This document shows positions 19,241-28,187 of a DNA stretch of 34,921 nt, piece by piece. The translations under genes and the position numbers were made by a program. The notes under the pieces were generated by a model that worked only from the letters and a program-made list of their open reading frames with translations, searched no databases and had not been told where the DNA came from. The stretch comes from Nitrosopumilus sp. LS_AOA (GTDB lineage: Archaea; Thermoproteota; Nitrososphaeria; Nitrososphaerales; Nitrosopumilaceae), in assembly GCA_001543015.1 (NCBI GenBank), contig LFLC01000014.1:1-34921 (forward strand), written 5' to 3'. Every line of letters starts with the position of its first letter. Position 1 is the stretch's first letter.

Positions 19241-20677
19241 TTAACTAAGTAGACAATATGCATAAGATGGTGATAGTGATGGATACATTATACTTTCTTT
19301 TTCACTAACGTGTTTTAATCCAATAGAATGACCTAGTTCATGAGTCATAATTGCCTCCACACTTTTTACATCATATAATTGAAAAATACCATCACAGTTG
19401 TAATCCCCTAATGTAACTTCTACCACACCTTTTCCTAGATGTGCATGTCCTAAAACACCTTCACCAATATCTCTAACTACCCATGTTACCCAAACATTTG
19501 CTTCATATTTTTGATTTATAACTTCAAACTTCATTTTTGTTTTTTGATCATTACTAGTTAACTCCTGCTCTTCCCAAAATGAAAATGAATTTTTCAAAGT
19601 ACTAACATGATCTAATGGAAGTCCTGTCGGCTGCTCATTAATGTAAACTTTGTAATTGACAATGTATGTATCATCAATTATTTCAAATGTTGGATTAGGA
19701 AATTTTTCTGATGCTCTTTTTACTTCTTCTTCAAAATTCCATTTCACATAGTCTCTAAGGAATTTTTTTATGACATCTTTACTTGGATTTGAATATTCTA
19801 TGTATCTTTTTTCTTTGGAAATGTCATTTAATATTTTTTTAAGATATCTATCAAACAAATATGATTCATGATCTAATTCTACTTGTGATCTACTTTGTTC
19901 TTGAATCTCAAATGTTATAATTTTATTTTCAATCATTTGATGTATTCCTAAAACAAAATAACTATCATCTACCAGTTCATTTACCCACAATCTGATATTA
20001 TCTTTAATCTCATTGGATGGTTCATCCTCTAAAGTTGTATCTGACTGTACTGGTGGAATTTGAATAATATTATTTTCTAATAGGTATAGTAATATTGAAA
20101 AAAATTCTTCATCTTTGACATTTCCATCAGTCCACCATTTTGCAGTTGATTTAACCCATTCAGGTATTGATGTTTTGTATTTTTTTTCTAGTCCATCTGG
20201 TTTTACTGTTGGAGAATACGGATATTTTGAAATTACCTTTTCATTAAATTCTTTATAATTTTTAATAACTATGCTATTGGAATTTTCTTTGGTAGCTTTT
20301 TCAAAATATTTTGCTGCTTCTTGATATTCTCCCAAGTTTCCAAAGCCTACACCCATACCCGTTAATGAAATAACATCATTTGGTCTAAACTGCAAAATCT
20401 TAAAAAATTGTTTTAATGATTTAGTGTGGTCACTTTGATTACTCTGAGCAATCCCTTTCATTTTTAGAGTTGAAATATTATTTGGAGAAATTTCTAAAAT
20501 ATCATCATAAATTGATATTGCTTCTTTGTATTCCCCATTAGTGAAATGTTCCGTGGCCTGATTGAACATCATTTGTGCATTTTCTTCTGTTTGAGCAAAA
20601 ACTGTTTGAGATAAAATTAATGAACTTAACAAAATTGTGGATGTAAAACAAAACACTATTTTTGAAAATTTCCACAT
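19241..20677 (-). CDS. Secreted TPR protein with C-terminal matrixin-like metalloprotease domain
   Basis: The protein has 478 residues. An N-terminal signal peptide (hydrophobic core up to about residue 28, cleavage after VFA) is followed by TPR repeats (about 35-150). Two short Trp-containing segments follow (PEWVKSTAKWWTDGNVKDEE; IRLWVNELVDDSYFVLGIHQ), of a type repeated in thaumarchaeal envelope proteins. The extreme C-terminus carries the zinc signature HELGHSIGLKH (His446, His450, His456, Glu447) and a Met-turn at Met464 (SIMYPS), as in metzincins. It is probably an extracellular or cell-surface protease. The TPR-plus-metzincin arrangement is unusual. Confidence 0.9.
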   Translation of the reverse strand: MWKFSKIVFCFTSTILLSSLILSQTVFAQTEENAQMMFNQATEHFTNGEYKEAISIYDDILEISPNNISTLKMKGIAQSNQSDHTKSLKQFFKILQFRPNDVISLTGMGVGFGNLGEYQEAAKYFEKATKENSNSIVIKNYKEFNEKVISKYPYSPTVKPDGLEKKYKTSIPEWVKSTAKWWTDGNVKDEEFFSILLYLLENNIIQIPPVQSDTTLEDEPSNEIKDNIRLWVNELVDDSYFVLGIHQMIENKIITFEIQEQSRSQVELDHESYLFDRYLKKILNDISKEKRYIEYSNPSKDVIKKFLRDYVKWNFEEEVKRASEKFPNPTFEIIDDTYIVNYKVYINEQPTGLPLDHVSTLKNSFSFWEEQELTSNDQKTKMKFEVINQKYEANVWVTWVVRDIGEGVLGHAHLGKGVVEVTLGDYNCDGIFQLYDVKSVEAIMTHELGHSIGLKHVSEKESIMYPSLSPSYAYCLLS

Positions 20678-20805
20678 GTGTGTATTTTTTTAATTACATT
20701 ATTTCTATTTTATACCGTGATTTGGGCCTGTACTTGAATTTAATACTCTAAATTATCTTATCGTGTTGGAAAGTCTTTAATTTATTCAAATTATGTATTT
20801 TTATA

Positions 20806-21264
20806 ATGACTGAAATCAGATCAGGTGAAATTATCTATGATTTACGAAAAAAAATACAACAAATTCAATTTGATTTAAAACAATTAGGTGAACCAATATC
20901 TGAAATACCAGAATTGATCTCATCTGCAAATTTGGTGCGTTCAAATGAATATCTCTTAAATGTAAATGATAAAAAATCTGAATTACTGAGTGCATATGAA
21001 CAACACACTAATGCATTAGAAGAATTACTTTCTTCTGTTTTTGAAATCCAACATGACCTGAAAGAAATTTTGAAGGAACAATCTTCCTTAATTCCTTCTT
21101 CAAGAAAAAAACAAACCAAACCTAAACCTAAATCAAAATCAAAACCTAAATCAAAATCAAAACCTAAATCAAAATCTAAACCTAAACCTAAATCAAAATC
21201 AAAATCAAAATCTAAACCTAAATCAAAATCTAAACCTAAATCCAAACCTAAATCAAAGAAATAA
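20806..21264 (+). CDS. Coiled-coil protein with histone-H1-like Lys/Ser/Pro tail
   Basis: The protein has 152 residues. Residues 1-100 are helical and polar (KKIQQIQFDLKQLGEPISEI, ELLSSVFEIQHDLKEILKEQ). Residues 101-152 are a low-complexity tail built from KPK, KSK and KPKSKS units, strongly basic and without acidic residues. Such tails bind DNA or RNA non-specifically, as in histone H1 and in Pseudomonas PhaF, a phasin with a histone-like tail. The coding DNA of the tail (about 21117-21260) is itself a simple repeat and is prone to length change. It converges with birA (2-bp gap). The function is inferred, not shown. Confidence 0.78.
   Translation: MTEIRSGEIIYDLRKKIQQIQFDLKQLGEPISEIPELISSANLVRSNEYLLNVNDKKSELLSAYEQHTNALEELLSSVFEIQHDLKEILKEQSSLIPSSRKKQTKPKPKSKSKPKSKSKPKSKSKPKPKSKSKSKSKPKSKSKPKSKPKSKK
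21117..21260 (+). repeat. Low-complexity coding repeat (Lys/Ser/Pro codons)
   Basis: The tract consists of CCTAAA, TCAAAA and TCTAAA hexamers that encode the basic tail of the gene at 20806. Runs of identical hexamers make it a likely site of slippage. Confidence 0.85.
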
Positions 21265-21266
21265 TT

Positions 21267-22274
21267 CTATTTTGATAAATGTATAATATCGCCTGCAATT
21301 ACCTTGTCTGTTTTATTTTTATTTGAAATAATTAATGCCCCATCTTCATCAATTTTAACTGCTTTTCCCTTTATTTTTCCATCTGATGTATTTACTTCTA
21401 CATTTTTTCCTATTGTTGATGATCTTTTTGTCCATTCTGAAATAATATTTTTTGTCTGTTTTTCATTTAATAATTCATAAATTTTTTCCAATTCGACAAA
21501 AAAGTTTTGAACAAGTTGTATTGGTTTAATTTTTTTATTGTATTCACTTAGAGATGAAACTCCATAAAAATTGGGAGTTTCTTTTAATATTTTTTTAATT
21601 GCCTTGACATCTACATTAAAATTTATTCCAACTCCTAAAACCAAACTTTCAATTTTATTGGATTCTAATGCTGCATCAACTAAAATCCCTGAAATTTTAT
21701 TTCCTTTAATTGTCAAATCATTTGGCCATTTTAATTCTGGAGTTATCTTGAATGTATTCTCTATTGCTTTAGATAATGCTAATGATGATGCAATTGGAAA
21801 TAATGTTGTAATGGATATGTCAAATTTTGGATGCAAAATTATTGAGAATGAGATTCCTCCTTTTGGTGATATCCATTTTCGACCATCTCTACCTTTCCCA
21901 CCTGTTTGTGTTTCTGCAATTATGACTGAACCATTATTTTCAGATTCATTGGCCATTTTTAATGCCTGATCTTGAGTTGAACTTATTGTATCAAAATAAT
22001 ACGCTTTTTGTCCTATGAATTTTGTTTTAAGCTCTGATGTAATTTCCCATGGGAATAATGAATCTGAATTCTCTGTTAATTTGTAGCCTAGTTTTTGTTT
22101 TGATTCTACAGTGTATCCTAATTCTTGAATTTTCTTGATATGTTTCCAAATTGCAACTCTACTAATTCTTAAAACATCACTCAAGTCTTGTCCAGACAAA
22201 TATTCGGTATTGTGAGTTTGTAAAAATTTTAAAACTTTTACAAATCCTGGATTGTTAAATGAATTAAAAGTCAA
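21267..22274 (-). CDS. birA: Biotin-[acetyl-CoA carboxylase] ligase with N-terminal HTH (BirA)
   Basis: This 335-residue protein has a winged-helix domain at 1-65 (SGQDLSDVLRISRVAIWKHI), then the ligase domain with GKGRDGRKW (126-134, biotinyl-AMP loop) and KWPND (182-186). A C-terminal SH3-like domain starts near residue 285 (KNVEVNTSDGKIKGKAVKID). It activates biotin as biotinyl-AMP and transfers it to a carrier lysine, as required for the acetyl-CoA/propionyl-CoA carboxylase of the thaumarchaeal CO2 fixation cycle. The HTH suggests it may also act as a repressor of biotin genes. Confidence 0.96.
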   Translation of the reverse strand: MTFNSFNNPGFVKVLKFLQTHNTEYLSGQDLSDVLRISRVAIWKHIKKIQELGYTVESKQKLGYKLTENSDSLFPWEITSELKTKFIGQKAYYFDTISSTQDQALKMANESENNGSVIIAETQTGGKGRDGRKWISPKGGISFSIILHPKFDISITTLFPIASSLALSKAIENTFKITPELKWPNDLTIKGNKISGILVDAALESNKIESLVLGVGINFNVDVKAIKKILKETPNFYGVSSLSEYNKKIKPIQLVQNFFVELEKIYELLNEKQTKNIISEWTKRSSTIGKNVEVNTSDGKIKGKAVKIDEDGALIISNKNKTDKVIAGDIIHLSK

Positions 22275-22310
22275 TTTTGATATATTCTTATTTCAAGTAT
22301 ATGATTTTTG

Positions 22311-22886
22311 TTAGAATCCCACATCAAAATCAAATCCACCATCATCTGCACCTGTATCACCTGTATCTGCACCTTCTCCTTCGGGTATATTTTCTCCAGG
22401 CACATAGTCAGTCATTGCCATCCCCATCATACTAAACATCATTGAAAACATCATCATATCCATAACACCAAAAAATATCATTGTGGGGAAAAATGACTTG
22501 TTTTCATCCATAGTTTGTTTCATTTTTTCTTTGTCTCCTGTTTTGTATAATAATGACATTTGATTCCATTTAGTTTGTAATTTTTGAATTTGCTCATCTA
22601 CTTCGTTGGCACCTTTGTGAGTCACTGAGATTTCTATTTTAATTCCCAACCATCCTTTTCTCTCTTCTACCTCAATGAATCCATTTTTTTCTAATTGCTC
22701 TAAAATTAAATTCAATTCTTCAGGTTTTATCTGAGTAATTTTTTGAATCCCATCAAATTTTTTTATCCCATGCTTAATTGCACCTAATACTATGATCTCT
22801 TTTGGTTCTTGCTCCACTATTCTAATTTTCAATCTGGCTATAAAATTCTTCTTTGATGAATTAACTTCAAAAATTATATTCTCCAT
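22311..22886 (-). CDS. Winged-helix protein with Met-rich hydrophobic segment and acidic Gly/Asp/Phe tail
   Basis: The protein has 191 residues from the ATG at 22886. I prefer this to an upstream start at 22931 because that extension would overlap the divergent gene. An N-terminal beta-rich part and a winged helix (EELNLILEQLEKNGFIEVEE) are followed by a helix and then a hydrophobic stretch with about 12 Met in 37 residues (GVMDMMMFSMMFSMMGMAM). The end is acidic and glycine-rich (GGFDFDVGF). The Met-rich segment could be a membrane helix or bind soft metals such as Cu(I). It is divergent from the CoA-binding gene with only 15 bp between starts, so promoters must overlap. No named family was recognised. 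Confidence 0.75.
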   Translation of the reverse strand: MENIIFEVNSSKKNFIARLKIRIVEQEPKEIIVLGAIKHGIKKFDGIQKITQIKPEELNLILEQLEKNGFIEVEERKGWLGIKIEISVTHKGANEVDEQIQKLQTKWNQMSLLYKTGDKEKMKQTMDENKSFFPTMIFFGVMDMMMFSMMFSMMGMAMTDYVPGENIPEGEGADTGDTGADDGGFDFDVGF

Positions 22887-22901
22887 CTTTGTACGTTTTT
22901 T

Positions 22902-23315
22902 ATGGAATGTGATGATTACACTGATGATCAAATTCGTGATATTTTATCATTAAGAAAAGTTGCAGTAATTGGAATGTCAAAAAATTCATCAAAAGCTGCA
23001 CACTATGTTCCCAAATACCTTTCTGAGAATGGATATGATATCACTCCGATAAATCCTACTACAGAACAAATTCTTGAGAAAAAATGTTATTCTTCAATCT
23101 CTGAAATCGATGAGCAAATTGATATTGTAGATATATTTCGACCATCTGATGATGTTTTACCTTTTGTTCAGGAAGCAATTAAGAAAAAACCAAAAGTAAT
23201 TTGGTTACAAGAAGGAATTCATAATTTAGAAGCTGAAGATTTAGCAAGAAAAGAGGGAATCAAAGTGATTTTCAATAGATGTATGTTAGCAGAACATCAG
23301 AGATTATCGATATGA
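22902..23315 (+). CDS. CoA-binding domain protein (YccU-type)
   Basis: This 137-residue single Rossmann-fold domain begins VAVIGMSKNSSKAAHYVPKY, with the nucleotide-binding turn GMSKNSSK, and contains VDIFRPSDDVLPFV and IWLQEGI. These match the CoA-binding domain 2 family also seen in succinyl-CoA synthetase alpha-like proteins; the ligase domain is absent. Family members bind CoA and have been linked to protein CoAlation. It overlaps the next gene by the ATGA junction, so the two are translationally coupled. Confidence 0.9.
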   Translation: MECDDYTDDQIRDILSLRKVAVIGMSKNSSKAAHYVPKYLSENGYDITPINPTTEQILEKKCYSSISEIDEQIDIVDIFRPSDDVLPFVQEAIKKKPKVIWLQEGIHNLEAEDLARKEGIKVIFNRCMLAEHQRLSI

Positions 23316-23677
23316 CAAATTTTGAAAACTTTTATCAAGATTTACTTGATTTGGCAAAAAAACATGAACTTCAAAACACTCCCCTAAAAATTGAAAAAGA
23401 TCTCGAAAATGACATTATCAAAATTTTTGGTGAAAGAATTACTTCATTGGCAAGGGCTAAAAATGGACTTAATGACGTAACTGAACTATCATATGCCACA
23501 GCTGAGCATCATCCTTATTGGAATTTATTGTATAATTGCTCAGAAATTGCAAATACTGTTTTAGATAAATGGAAAGACTCGTTATCTACTGAAGATTTCT
23601 CAGATATTGATTGGGCATTAAAAGAACTGAACCAAACATTAGAAAAAATAAAAAATAAAAATTCTCATGATTGCTAG
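23312..23677 (+). CDS. Hypothetical helical protein, 121 aa
   Basis: The start ATG overlaps the stop of the CoA-binding gene (ATGA), which favours this start over an in-frame TTG at 23279. The product is largely helical, with a conserved-looking segment ATAEHHPYWNLLYNCSEI (two His, one Cys, Trp) and a C-terminal amphipathic helix. No signal peptide or known domain was recognised. The coupling suggests it works with the CoA-binding protein. Confidence 0.7.
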   Translation: MTNFENFYQDLLDLAKKHELQNTPLKIEKDLENDIIKIFGERITSLARAKNGLNDVTELSYATAEHHPYWNLLYNCSEIANTVLDKWKDSLSTEDFSDIDWALKELNQTLEKIKNKNSHDC

Positions 23678-23711
23678 GCAAAGATAAATATTTTAAAATT
23701 TTAATAATTTT

Positions 23712-24923
23712 ATGCCGATTAAACTTGGGTTAATAGGAAAAACCAATACTGGAAAAACCACTTTTTTTAATTCAGCCACACTCTCTTCTGAAGAAATTTC
23801 CTCATACCCTTTTACTACAAAAGCTCCTGTTACAGGAATTGCACATGCAATTAGTCTATGTGTTCATCCTGAATTCAAAATTCAAGACAATCCAAATAAC
23901 TCAAAGTGTGTAGATGGGTGGCGATACATTCCTATAGAATTAATTGATTTACCTGGATTAATCAAAGATGCCTGGAAAGGTAAGGGACTTGGAAATCAAT
24001 TTTTATCAATTGCAGCACAATCTGATGCATTACTACATGTAGTTGATGCCTCTGGAGGGATTGATTCTTCTGGAAAGATTACTGAAATTGGAACCGGTGA
24101 TCCTATTTCTGATTTTGCAGATATTGAGGAGGAATTAATCATGTGGTATCATAAAATTTTAGAAGGTAATCGTGAAAAAATATCTAAACTTATTCGAAAC
24201 GGTTCTGATATTTTAGATGCTATCACTGATCTTTATCGTGGAATTGGTGTACACAAAAACCAAGTCAAAGATACACTTTTTGCTACTGGTCTTGAAGAAA
24301 AAGACTTTGATAATTTTGATATGATTGATAGCAAAAAATTTGCATCACATCTACGTAAAATATCAAAACCAACTTTGATTGTAGCAAATAAAATCGATGT
24401 TGAAGGAGCTGACAAAAATTTTGCAAGATTACGAGAGCGATATAATGATTCAATCATTATTCCTGTAAGTGGTGATAGTGAATTTAGTCTTAGACGTGCT
24501 GAACAAAAGGGACTCATAAAATATTCTCCTGGTTCTGAACAATTTGAAATAATTAAATCTGATGAACTAAATGAAAAACAAATCAATGCTTTGGATTTTA
24601 TTAAAAAAGGAATAATGGGTGAATATATGAGAACTGGTGTTCAATTTGCAATTAACGTTGCAGTTTTCAAATTATTAAAAATGAATTCTGTATACCCTGT
24701 TGCTGATGAAAAAAATCTTTCTGATAAAAAGGGCAGAATTTTACCTGATTTAATTTTATTAAAAGATGGGGCTACGATAAATGATCTTGCAAAAGAAATT
24801 CACACAGATTTAACAAAAGGTCTTCTTTATGGAAAAGATTTGAGATATAATTTGAGATTACCTGTGGATTATCAATTACGTGATAGAGATGTTGTATCTT
24901 TAGTTAACGCTTCAAAAAAATAA
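23712..24923 (+). CDS. OBG/YchF-type GTPase with C-terminal TGS domain
   Basis: This 403-residue protein has G1 GKTNTGKT (9-16), a switch I region around SSYPFTT, G3 DLPG (79-82), G4 NKID (226-229), and a G5-like segment near IIPVSGDSEFSL. The C-terminal 70 residues are a TGS domain (ILPDLILLKDGATINDLAKE). It belongs to the OBG/YchF branch of TRAFAC GTPases, similar to the archaeal/eukaryotic Ygr210 group; members bind ribosomes and can hydrolyse ATP or GTP. A conserved NKID argues for GTP. A role in ribosome function is likely but not shown. Confidence 0.92.
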   Translation: MPIKLGLIGKTNTGKTTFFNSATLSSEEISSYPFTTKAPVTGIAHAISLCVHPEFKIQDNPNNSKCVDGWRYIPIELIDLPGLIKDAWKGKGLGNQFLSIAAQSDALLHVVDASGGIDSSGKITEIGTGDPISDFADIEEELIMWYHKILEGNREKISKLIRNGSDILDAITDLYRGIGVHKNQVKDTLFATGLEEKDFDNFDMIDSKKFASHLRKISKPTLIVANKIDVEGADKNFARLRERYNDSIIIPVSGDSEFSLRRAEQKGLIKYSPGSEQFEIIKSDELNEKQINALDFIKKGIMGEYMRTGVQFAINVAVFKLLKMNSVYPVADEKNLSDKKGRILPDLILLKDGATINDLAKEIHTDLTKGLLYGKDLRYNLRLPVDYQLRDRDVVSLVNASKK

Positions 24924-24980
24924 TATTTTTAGAGAATCATCTTTTATGCTTTATACTCAAATTTGTGCCTAATTTTTCTC

Positions 24981-25904
24981 TTAATTGATTAGTGAGAATG
25001 ACTCGTCAGTAACTTTTAGATCTTTAAATTTTTCAGGCTGGATGATTTTGGCAAGAATCTCTAATCCTTCTATAGTTCTGATACTTGGTTTACTAAAAAA
25101 CGAATTTGCATCTACTGCAAATACCTTTTTGTTTTTTACAGCTTTTAGATTATTCCATGCTTTGTTTTCTTTTAGTATGTTGTTGTATTCTGAAATTGTT
25201 CGTTTTGTATCAAAACCACATGGCATCATAATTATAATATCTGGGTCTGCTTTGCTAACTTCTTCAAAATCTAAACGTCTTGAATGCTCTCCTGTTTTAC
25301 TTATCAAATTAACACCTCCTGCAATCTCTATCATTTCTGGTATCCAATGACCAGCTGTAAAAAATGGTTCAACCCATTCAATTGCAACAATTTTTGGTTT
25401 TTCATTATTTGGGTTTTCTGAAATATGTTGAATTCGTTTTTTAAGACTATCTACAATTTCTTTTGCCTTTACTTGTTTTTCTAATATTTCACCTAATGTT
25501 GTAACTGAATGTATTATTTCATGTATGTTGTGTGGATCTATGGAATGTAGTATTGGTTTTGTTTGAAGAATTTCTATTGCTTTTTTTACTTGATTAGTAT
25601 ATGCCGCACATACTTCACATGTTTCTTGTGAAATAATTAAATCTGGATTTGCATCTTTGAGATTTTTTTCATTTAATACAAAAATATCTTTTCCATCTTT
25701 TAACAACTGACAAGTTTTTGTATCGATTTCTTTACTAGTTAATTTATCTGAATTTATGACTGAATCAATTATTTGCAATTTTGATTTTGTGTCTTCTGGA
25801 TATTTACATTCATGTGTAACTCCATAAAGAATATCTTGAACCCCAAGCTCATATAATAATTCTGTCGCACTAGGCAAAAATGAAACTATTCTCTGAATTG
25901 TCAT
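24981..25904 (-). CDS. BtuF-like cobalamin/metal-chelate binding protein
   Basis: This 307-residue periplasmic-binding-protein fold of the helical-backbone type has RIVSFLPSATELLYELGVQD at the N-terminus, VGVTHE-like LYGVTHECKYPED, a long linking helix (ILEKQVKAKEIVDSLKKRI), and EWVEPFFTAGHWIPEMIEIA, all typical of BtuF. It has no signal peptide or lipobox, and no permease or ATPase lies next to it. It may therefore act in the cytosol or bind vitamin B12 in another role; ammonia-oxidising archaea make cobalamin. Two Cys in TCEVCAAY may bind metal. Confidence 0.85.
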   Translation of the reverse strand: MTIQRIVSFLPSATELLYELGVQDILYGVTHECKYPEDTKSKLQIIDSVINSDKLTSKEIDTKTCQLLKDGKDIFVLNEKNLKDANPDLIISQETCEVCAAYTNQVKKAIEILQTKPILHSIDPHNIHEIIHSVTTLGEILEKQVKAKEIVDSLKKRIQHISENPNNEKPKIVAIEWVEPFFTAGHWIPEMIEIAGGVNLISKTGEHSRRLDFEEVSKADPDIIIMMPCGFDTKRTISEYNNILKENKAWNNLKAVKNKKVFAVDANSFFSKPSIRTIEGLEILAKIIQPEKFKDLKVTDESFSLIN

Positions 25905-26089
25905 ATTTTATCATCAGGATTATTCCTTAAACATTATACGTTCACAATTCATCAATTATTGTGCTCAGGTAAGTTACTCCAGAAAAGCCTACTTGATTTA
26001 TGGTATTTTAGGCACAATTGGTCTTAATTTTAATAAAAATGAGATGTTTTACATTGTTATTATTTTAAAATTAGATGAATTATTGCAAA

Positions 26090-26908
26090 TTAATCTAGTT
26101 GAATTTGTTCTGATATGACCCAACCTCTCTGAATTAGTTTTTCAACGCTTGATGGTTTGAGACATGCTGGACTACCTGATTTCTTGAAAACCAAATGCAA
26201 TCCTTCTTTACAATATATTTCATCAAGAGGGACTCCTAAAGATATTTGGACTTTTGGTGCAAGATCTAATTTGGTGATATGATTTTTGTAATGTTCATTT
26301 AGTAAAATAAATTTACAGTTAAGACATGACGTTGTAAACTTGTTATCCATCATGACTACATAATACAATCTGGGCCCATTCAAATCAAGTGGATAATTTG
26401 ACAATTTTTGTTTGACATCAAAACAAACGGAAAGGGTTTGTGTTTGGTTAATTTTTAGAGAATGATTTAACAGTTCACATTCAAAAAGACTTTGAGGTAT
26501 GGTGATATCCTGAAATCGTAGTTTAAAATCTTCAATGTATTGAGGATAGTAATTATCAATCATGTAGTTTTGATAGACTATGGGGAACTTTTGGTATTGT
26601 TCCCTTGGATCTATCACATCTATTTGAAACATGTCTTTGTATACTACAAAATTTTCTAATCCGTTGTTTGTTATATTGAACTTTACTTGTAAAATGTCTG
26701 AAAAATCACCTGGTTCATTAATCCATTTTGGTATGAAGAATTTTTGTACATCAAGTACCTCAAAATCTAACTTTGATAAATCATGAGATATTATTCCGCT
26801 ACCTGGTATCCCAAAGTTATATCCATCATAATCGATTTGCACCAAATTAGATTCTCCAAAGGCAAAAGGTAGTGGAATTAAAAGTAGAACAAGATAAATT
26901 TTTAGCAT
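26090..26908 (-). CDS. Secreted protein with C-terminal CxxGL...GSPACxKP...RGW motif
   Basis: The protein has 272 residues. The signal peptide MLKIYLVLLLIPLPFAFGES ends near residue 19. The middle resembles an immunoglobulin-type or DUF4352-like beta sandwich (ILQVKFNITNNGLENFVVYK). The C-terminal 40 residues contain a conserved pair of Cys in CKEGLHLVFKKSGSPACLKP and end in EKLIQRGW, a module I have seen recurrently at the ends of thaumarchaeal exported proteins. Its role may be envelope anchoring or ligand binding; unknown. An upstream gap of about 120 bp separates it from the divergent nreA. Confidence 0.82.
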   Translation of the reverse strand: MLKIYLVLLLIPLPFAFGESNLVQIDYDGYNFGIPGSGIISHDLSKLDFEVLDVQKFFIPKWINEPGDFSDILQVKFNITNNGLENFVVYKDMFQIDVIDPREQYQKFPIVYQNYMIDNYYPQYIEDFKLRFQDITIPQSLFECELLNHSLKINQTQTLSVCFDVKQKLSNYPLDLNGPRLYYVVMMDNKFTTSCLNCKFILLNEHYKNHITKLDLAPKVQISLGVPLDEIYCKEGLHLVFKKSGSPACLKPSSVEKLIQRGWVISEQIQLD

Positions 26909-27026
26909 ATTATCTTAGGAATTAGTAGGATTTAACCCGTGAGAACTTATTGATTAAATTTCTAATCAAATAACCTATCTATTCTCATCAACAGGCAAGT
27001 TAATAGGCATAATTTAGGCACAAATT

Positions 27027-28187
27027 ATGATGTCATCTGATTCTCAAGACATACGACGAGCAATTTTGACAAAATGGCATGAAGGCCTCTCAAAATATGG
27101 AAATCTTTTCTCATCTGATTCAATTAGTGGCACTAGCCCTCCATCAGTTTTTGTGGGTTCCTATAATTACCCCAAAGTCTTTGTTGGCCCGATGGTTCCA
27201 CCAATTCATGGTGATACTAGTTTACTTGATAGTCCCGAAAAGTGGAAAGGAAAATCTTTAGAGGAAATTGTAAATTTTAGATTGAGTTTAGTTAGGGGAA
27301 TACAAAAAATATCCATTGATCAAACAGAAGGGAGATACATTGAAAATCTTCAAGAAGTTACAATGTCTTCAAAACCTATTGACTCTGATTTAATTTTTGA
27401 AAAAGTTACATCTCCAAAAATATCACTTGATGGAGAGAGTGCACCTTTTGGACCAATCGGAGAAATAAAATCTGCAAAATTTTCTTCAACTAGTCCTGTA
27501 AAATCAATTGAAAAAACATTCTATGACACTGATTTGAAAGCACAAGATGCTGTTTTGAATTTATATAATTCGGGGATTGAAATTTCAAAAATCCAAAAAT
27601 GTTTCAGTATTGGAATGTTGGGACAAAAAAGAAAACTAGTCCCTACAAAATGGAGTATTACTGCAACTGATGATATAATTTCAAAATCCCTTGCAGACGA
27701 TGTTTTAGATTACAGCTTGATTGACTCGTGTAGGGTGTTCACTTATTCTCATTTGGGAAATACATTTTCTGTAGTATTGTTTCCTCATAGATGGATCTAT
27801 GAAATGGTCGAGGCTTGGTATTCTAATGGTGTGTTGGGGTTTGGTTCTGATTATGAGGATGCTCGTGGCATTGATCATCCGCCAGCAATTGCTGGTGCAT
27901 ATTTTGCAGCAAAATTAGGAGTTTTAGAATATTTGAATAAGAAAAAAATTCAAGCAGGAGTTATAATTTTAAGAGAAATTAGACCTGAATATTCAATTCC
28001 TGTGGGTGTTTGGCAGGTTCGTGAGGGGATTCGTGAGGCCATGAAGGAAGTTCCTATAATTTCTGATAATTTTGAACATGCACTATCTTTGGCATCAGAT
28101 AAAATGAGTATTAGTAAATCTGAGTGGCTTTCCCATGGAAATATTCTGAAATTAATGCGACAAAAAACAATGTCTGACTTTTTTTAG
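27027..28187 (+). CDS. nreA: NreA-type DNA repair protein with C-terminal PIP motif
   Basis: This 386-residue protein matches the archaeal Nre family: PPSVFVGSYNYPKVFVGPMV near the N-terminus, APFGPIGEIKS, and FPHRWIYEMVEAWYSNGVLG in the C-terminal domain. The last eight residues QKTMSDFF form a PCNA-interacting motif (Q-x2-M-x2-F-F). In Haloferax NreA protects against mitomycin C damage and works through PCNA. There is no N-terminal zinc finger, which separates it from NreB. Start choice among the first codons is uncertain by one Met. Confidence 0.93.
   Translation: MMSSDSQDIRRAILTKWHEGLSKYGNLFSSDSISGTSPPSVFVGSYNYPKVFVGPMVPPIHGDTSLLDSPEKWKGKSLEEIVNFRLSLVRGIQKISIDQTEGRYIENLQEVTMSSKPIDSDLIFEKVTSPKISLDGESAPFGPIGEIKSAKFSSTSPVKSIEKTFYDTDLKAQDAVLNLYNSGIEISKIQKCFSIGMLGQKRKLVPTKWSITATDDIISKSLADDVLDYSLIDSCRVFTYSHLGNTFSVVLFPHRWIYEMVEAWYSNGVLGFGSDYEDARGIDHPPAIAGAYFAAKLGVLEYLNKKKIQAGVIILREIRPEYSIPVGVWQVREGIREAMKEVPIISDNFEHALSLASDKMSISKSEWLSHGNILKLMRQKTMSDFF

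Noticed and set aside
22887-22931. N-terminal extension of the Met-rich winged-helix protein
   Set aside because: It would overlap the divergent CoA-binding gene start, and the ATG at 22886 begins the conserved-looking part.
25905-26089. Cobalamin riboswitch or small RNA upstream of the BtuF-like gene
   Set aside because: No B12-box-like sequence or strong stem structure was found in this A/T-rich gap.
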